From: Theocolax elegans
Taxonomy: Eukaryota; Arthropoda; Insecta; Hymenoptera; Cerocephalidae
Reading direction: 5' to 3'
Length of the DNA stretch: 64,000 nt
Assembly (NCBI GenBank): GCA_026168455.1
Contig: CM047430.1
Coordinates: forward strand, 72,579,044-72,643,043
The position numbers and the translations under genes were made by a program. The notes beneath the pieces are model-generated. The model saw nothing but the letters and a program-made list of their open reading frames with translations, was not told the origin of the DNA and did not search any database. Shown here in pieces: positions 54,901 through 62,512 of this stretch (position 1 is the stretch's first letter; every line of letters begins with the position of its first letter).

Positions 54901-57900
54901 GTGCTCTCCTCTCCTCTCCTCTGCTCTGCACTTCTCTTAAATTACTCAAGTTCGACATATACGCGCGATGGTACTGCAACTTTCCATTAAGACGATAAAT
55001 TCAATTTTACAATTATCGATTCGACGTCCTTTAGCGCGCATCTGTTATATATATATATATATAATAATTCAATAAATGCGTCTATATATTAATAGCACAA
55101 TTAAACGAAAAGTTGCAGTTAAATTGATATTGAATGTAATTTCAACATTACTTTTCATCATTTTTACTTTTTATTTAAGCGAGTCAGTATATATATACAC
55201 TCTTTGACAACTTTATTTAAATTCATACGTTTACATATAGGTATATCAAAGTAAATCCGCAGGGTCAACGAATTTCGTATCAAGTTAATTGTGACATTGA
55301 ACAATGTAATTATTTAATAGATATATCGATCTTGTTAGTTTAAAGGTATAAAGTTACGTTGGGAATATGTAATAAAAAATTTTTTGTTGTTGAAATTAAT
55401 GATTTAAAAGTTTTGTTTTAATCAAAATTATGTAGAAAAATGTATAAAAATTTAGTGTACCAAATACTCCTTGCGTATCGTCAATTTGTGGATTTGTTTG
55501 ATATTTTTCGAAATATTCTTTCGAGCAGTTACAAATTTACATCAACTTTTATTTTATTTATTTACAGTTTCTTGTTTATTCGAAAATGGATAAATATATT
55601 ATTAAAAAATTAATTTTTTATATTCAGAAATAACAATATTTTAAATAATTCATATTTTGTAATGTATTACTTCTTTTAATAAAGAAAAATATTTAAAATT
55701 AAAAGGTAGCTTATGCAAAGTTTAAACAATCAGTTGAAAGAATATTCATAAAAAATTTCCAATAAATTCAAAAATTGATGAGACGCAGGGAGCATACTAA
55801 TTTTGTACACATTGAAATGAAAAACTTTGGTTAAAAGGATTTTATCATGCTGAAAGATGAGAACCAAAAAAAAATTTTTTACGTATATACTATTAATGAA
55901 GTATTATGTAAGATGCATTACTACAGGTATTTTTTATTAGAGTTTATAGATGAAGATACCTCGAGATATGCATTGATGTAAAAATGTGTCAATTAGTTAC
56001 TCTTTAAATTGGTTAGAGTGAAGAAAGTTACTGGAAGCTACCATTTCAAAATTAAGCTGCGAAAATTTAACTCGAATTCAGTAGTAATATTTGACTCTTT
56101 AAAAGAAAATAGTGGTTACCTTTGTATTAAAGATTACTGGAATGATTAAAGATTTGTCCGTAAAATTGAAATTTTTCACTGTAAGTACATTTGTAAAGTA
56201 TTCAAAACTTGATTAAAACGATTAAACTGATACTCGATTGACAGAGCCAATCCTTCACTATCAAACAAATTTGGAGAGTAGATAAAGGAGAAAAAAAAAG
56301 AAGAAGATGTAACATAGAGTAATAAATAATTGTGATGTCGGGTTACAGCCCCACCAGCGGAGTTGTCGGAGCGAGGTATGGGAAGCGCAGTGGCGTTCTA
56401 CGCGGACTTGAAGATCATGCTACCACTGATGGCGGCGTTGGGCGCACTCTTCCTGGCCGCGGCGACGATCGGAGCGAGATGGCGAAACAGTGAGTGTCTC
56501 GAAACTCGGGGTGCTCGAGTAGCCTTCTCTCGACCCAAGCCCCCAGCCCCGTTCCGCCCCCTTTGCCCCCCTAGCTTACCCGGGCTCACCGCAGGGTACT
56601 GGTGTTGCAGGATACTCGGCCGACCAGGTCCAAAGGCCCATGAAGGAGTCCCAGGAGAATCAGCAGAATGCCGAGACTCAGCGGGAGAGGTACTATGCGA
56701 CGATACACAAGGTTGCCCTGCAGGGCAATGCTGGACCTCCGGACAAGATTCCAGGTGAATCCTTTTCTCCTTTCTTTTTTTGGTTATTTACCTCTCTATC
56801 TCTATCTCTATCTCTATCTCTATCTTATGCCTCCTATGTACATACATATCCGACTTTTCACTTAAATTTGCAATCACACGGAGGTAAATATACTCGAGGA
56901 AATATTACTTAAAGGGGATGTCGGAGTATAAACACAAAACTATACACGTTTATACACCGACATTTCCCTAATTACACTCAGAAAAATGGAATAATAAAAA
57001 TTACTATATTTTATAGTAATGCTGGGACATACTTCGACTATCTTCGACTACCATATGAAATATAGTAATTTTTATTATTTCATTTTTCTCAGTGAATCTG
57101 CGACCAATAATTACTTTTGTAAATAATAATGTAAACTACAGTCATTATTCCCAATTTGACAGTTTGTGATTTCTTAATTATAGAAACTATTATAATTTTT
57201 AATATAAAATTTCTCTCCTTACGTACTTTTTACTTTACAGATTCAAACTTAATCTACTTATACATTTACAAACTAAAATACATCTCAAAATCGGACAAAA
57301 TTTAAATTTCTACCGAAATAAATAAATGAAAGAAAAAATTTTTCATTATATTAAAACAATCTTTAGCTACATTTTTTTATCAAACGTATAATACGAATTT
57401 TATTAAGATTTCACTTAAATACATACGCTATACAAACCATATCATATATTAGTATTACAAATACATACGCGAATCTGGAATTACTATCAAATTTGATTGT
57501 AGTAGATTGTAAGAGATTTCAACAGTATAGTCAAAATCTTGTTTGTGCACGTGCGTGGACGCGTATACTAAAGAAATACATTTTTCCTATACGATTGATT
57601 GTATAAGCGGGTCGATACACAGATCCGCGCCAGTACGAAAATACCGGTTCGTGATTATACAACCGTGATCCATGGCGCGTGGAATATATAAATTTTGAAT
57701 GCGAGGAATAATTCAATCGAGCGACAAGTTGATTATATTTAAATGGCAAATTCGTTGGCGCGGCTATATCTAAACATAATCGAAAATCAATTATATCGAC
57801 GCGGAAAGTATTAAAATTTAGGATTTCATTAACGATATATAACGCGGATTGCGACTATGCGATTTTGCATAGCCGGTTATCGAAATATACGGATTGGATC

Positions 57901-60900
57901 GCTCAGATTTTTTTTTATTGTCACTCGAGATACTTTTTATTAAACGTAATTCTATACGCGCGCGTTTCTATATTTCGTTAGATATATATATAACTGTAAG
58001 AAGAACTGTAATTAATCATCGATCAAATAGATTTTCATCCTTTTGGAAGATAACTAATAAGTAAAGAGAGCACCATTGAATTATCTTTATATGCTAATTA
58101 TTTACTTGTATTAATTAATTTTTTACTTGACAAATCATTTTTTAATTTTAATTTTTTTATTTTGTGCGCTGTAATCTTTATAGTGCCGTAATCGTAAAAA
58201 GAAAGTTTTATATAAGTAAGCAATTATATTCAATTAGATTAAACGACAGCGAATATGCGATAATATTTAAAGTGTATAATAATTTATACTTGAGACACAT
58301 CTTCATATTTGTACAAAAAACGATCTTCAAATCTTAACTATAACAAAAACATATTTTTTAGGTTACGACTCAATAATATTTAAAATTATTCATAACAAAC
58401 ATTATTAATTAGAAAATATAGAACCATAACCGTACTGCATTGCAGGTTTCTAAAAATGACTGATACCAAAGACGATTTTAATCGTCCCTATCTTATTAAT
58501 CGAGCTAAACATAGAATATACAATATTAATAATTAATAAAATGTGACAAAACTTGAAAAAGTAAGAGAAGACTTAATATAACAGTAAAATACAAGAGCAA
58601 AATTGAATCGGATTTTCGAAAACCATCCCTTAACAAAAATATGAAGTCGGATATTCAACAAAATTAATCAATATATCAATAATCAACTCGATTATTTTCA
58701 ACTCAAACTTTCTTAATAAAAATATCGTATAACCGCTGATTAGCACCAAGTTGAGGATATATAAAAAGGGACGTTAAAATAATAAAAGAAAATCAACATT
58801 TTTTGGTAAGGAATGGTTCTTATAAAAATTAAAGTTTAGGCTCAAATTATGCAAAGCTATACATAAATTTTGGTAAAAAAAATTCCCGTCTTCTCGTATT
58901 TTTGTTAAACACTATTATATTTTATTAACTATAATTCAAACTACGGACATTACAGCGTATTTTCCTTATTAATGGATAATAAGACGAATGCACGCGAAAA
59001 TAAGTAGTAAAGTTTAAGATTGGGCAGACAGTGGGGAAAAGTTGGTATAGTTGACTCGATGTAGGGTATAGACCAGGCAAATGAGATTTTTATAAAAAAA
59101 ATTTTCAAGACGGTATTTTATTAATGGTTATTTTTGGGGAGAGTTTTAGGATATTGTTTAAATAATTCAATAAAGTGCAAAAAAAGTGTTTTATCGTTTA
59201 GTATCTTTTGGATCGTTGCTGTTAGTTAAAAAAGTAAAGAATACTCTTTTGTTGGTCTAAGAAATATTTACAAAGTTAATTAACGTTACATTCGATTTTG
59301 TTCATTACATTTATTGGCAAAAACACTGTCAACATCAGCCATTTTTTCAATTATATATTAATAATTATTGCTTCTAATCCTTATAATATGAGAATTATTA
59401 ATATCTATGTAGGCGTAAAAAGTAGTATAAATTTTATGCCAAAATATTCAGTGGTTTTTAAACAATTCTATTTATTATGTAAAAAAAATGTTACCAGAAA
59501 ATCTAATTTCTATACCGTACATACGTCGTACTGACGTTTGATTCGGCTTATTTTACTTCTCGAGAGTTATACACTATAACGTACTATAAATGAATAGTTG
59601 ATTTTTAACCGCATTTTGTTTAAAAAATGACCTTGAAAAATAAGTTATCTTAACAATTAAAAATATCATGAAAAACATTTTCATATCTAATCCACACATA
59701 GATCGTTTAATTTCTAGGATTTTTTTGTAAATTTGAAGCTATTACTAATTTTTTGTTTATAAATACTGTAAGCTAAAATGTATAGGTACTATGCAAAAAA
59801 TCGTTAAACTTTCGGATTTGGAAAAAAGAAAGTAAGAAAGAAAGAAGAAAGAAAGAAAGAAGGATGATTGATGAGTATTGTAATGACGTATTGGAGGCCG
59901 ATTTAAAAGGTAGGCAATGCCTCTGTTGGTTACAGAGACGGCGGATGATATCTCTCCGTACGCTACGTTCCAGCTGTCGGAGGGCGCCGGGGCCGGCCTG
60001 GGCGGCTTGGCTGGATTGGGCGGGCTGGCAGGCGCGGCGGAAGTCTCCGCGGGGGCCCTCCACCCCAACATACTCTCCTGCACAGCTTCATGTACCACGA
60101 GCACGCGATGACGGAGGGTTGCGCGAGTCCTCCTCCCGCGACGACGGTATGAACTTTTACTTTCCACCCACCCACTCCCCCAATCTCCCACAATCTCGCA
60201 CATCGATATATAGTCAGTATGATTGTCTGTATTTTGGATTCCGGAGTGTAGACGTTAAAGAGCGTGTCTTCGCGTCGACGTCAACACCGGAAACAGCAAC
60301 ACCAAGGAGACGTCGAGAGCGACGAGAGCGAATCTGACGCGGACCAGCTGACGAGCTCGCGGACCGAGTCGTCGAACCAACTGGACGCGGGCAAGCTCAA
60401 GCACAGTGAGTATCTTTTGAGAGTGTGAATTCACGCGGATATATCTCGTCTATTCGGAAGCGATAATTCGGAAAACGCGTGGCATTGTTGTTGTTGCAGT
60501 TCGAGCCGTCTCGGAATATACGGATTGGATCGCTCAGATTTTTTTTTATTGTCACTCGAGATACTTTTTATTAAACGTAATTCTATACGCGCGCGTTTCT
60601 ATATTTTGTTAGATATATATATAACTGTAAGAAGAACTGTAATTAATCATCGATCAAATAGATTTTCATCCTTTTGGAAGATAACTAATAAGTAAAGAGA
60701 GCACCATTGAATCATCTTTATATGCTAATTATTTACTTGTATTAATTAATTTTTTACTTGACAAATCATTTTTAATTTTAATTTTTTTATTTTGTGCGCT
60801 GTAATCTTTATAGTGCCGTAATCGTAAAAGAAAGTTTTATATAAGTAAGCAATTATATTCAATTAGATTAAACGACAGCGAATATGCGATAATATTTAAA

Positions 60901-62464
60901 GTGTATAATAATTTATACTTGAGACACATCTTCATATTTGTACAAAAACGATCTTCAAATCTTAACTATAACAAAAACATATTTTTTAGGTTACGACTCA
61001 ATAATATTTAAATTATTCATAACAAACATATTAATTAGAAAATATAGAACCATAACCGTACTGCATTGCAGGTTTCTAAAAATGACTGATACCAAAGACG
61101 ATTTTAATCGTCCCTATCTTATTAATCGAGCTAAACATAGAATATACAATATTAATAATTAATAAAATGTGACAAAACTTGAAAAAGTAAGAGAAGACTT
61201 AATATAACAGTAAAATACAGAGCAAAATTGAATCGGATTTTCGAAAACCATCCCTTAACAAAATATGAAGTCGGATATTCAACAAAATTAATCAATATAT
61301 CAATAATCAACTCGATTATTTTCAACTCAAACTTCTAATAAAAATATCGTATAACCGCTGATTAGCACCAAGTTGAGGATATATAAAAAGGGACGTTAAA
61401 ATAATAAAAGAAAATCAACATTTTTTGGTAAGGAATGGTTCTTATAAAAATTAAAGTTTAGGCTCAAATTATGCAAAGCTATACATAAATTTGGTAAAAA
61501 AATTCCGTCTTCTCGTATTTTTGTTAAACACTATTATATTTTATTAACTATAATTCAAACTACGGACATTACAGCGTATTTTCCTTATTAATGGATAATA
61601 AGCGAATGCACGCGAAAATAAGTAGTAAGTTTAAGATTGGGCAGGACAGTGGGGAAAAGTTGGTAAGTTGACTCGATGTAGGGTATAGACCAGGCAAATG
61701 AGATTTTTATAAAAAAATTTTCAAGACGGTATTTTATTAATGGTTATTTTTGGGGCGATGTTTTAGGATATTGTTTAAATAATTCAATAAAGTGCAAAAA
61801 AGTGTTTTATCGTTTGTATCTTTTGGATCGTTGCTGCTAGTTAAAAAAGTAAAGAATACTCTTTTGTTGGTCTAAGAAATATTTACAAAGTTAATTAACT
61901 TACATTCGATTTTGTTCATTACATTTATTGGAAAAACACTGTCAACATCAGCCATTTTTTCAAATTTATATAATTTAATAATTATTGCTTCTAAATCCTT
62001 ATAATATGAGAATTATTAATATCTATGTAGGCGTAAAAAGTAGTATAAATTTTATGCCAAATATTCAGTGGTTTTTAAACAATTCTATTTATTATGTAAA
62101 AAAAATGTTACCAGAAAATCTAATTTCTATACCGTACATACGTCATACTGACGTTTGTTTCGGCTTATTTTACTTCTCGAGAGTTATACACTATAAAGTA
62201 CTATAAATGAATAGTTGATTTTTAACCGCATTTTGTTTAAAAATGACCTTGAAAAATAAGATATCTTAACAATTAAAAATACAATGAAAAACATTTTCAT
62301 ATCTAATCTACACATAGATCGTTTAATTTCTAGGATTTTTTTGTAAATTTGAAGCTATTACTAATTTTTTGTTTCAAGCAATCATTGAGACTTTGATTAT
62401 TAATACTGTAAGCTAAAATTTATGGGTACTATGCCAAAAATCGTTAAACTTTCGGATTTGGAAA

Positions 62465-62512
<48 letters not shown>

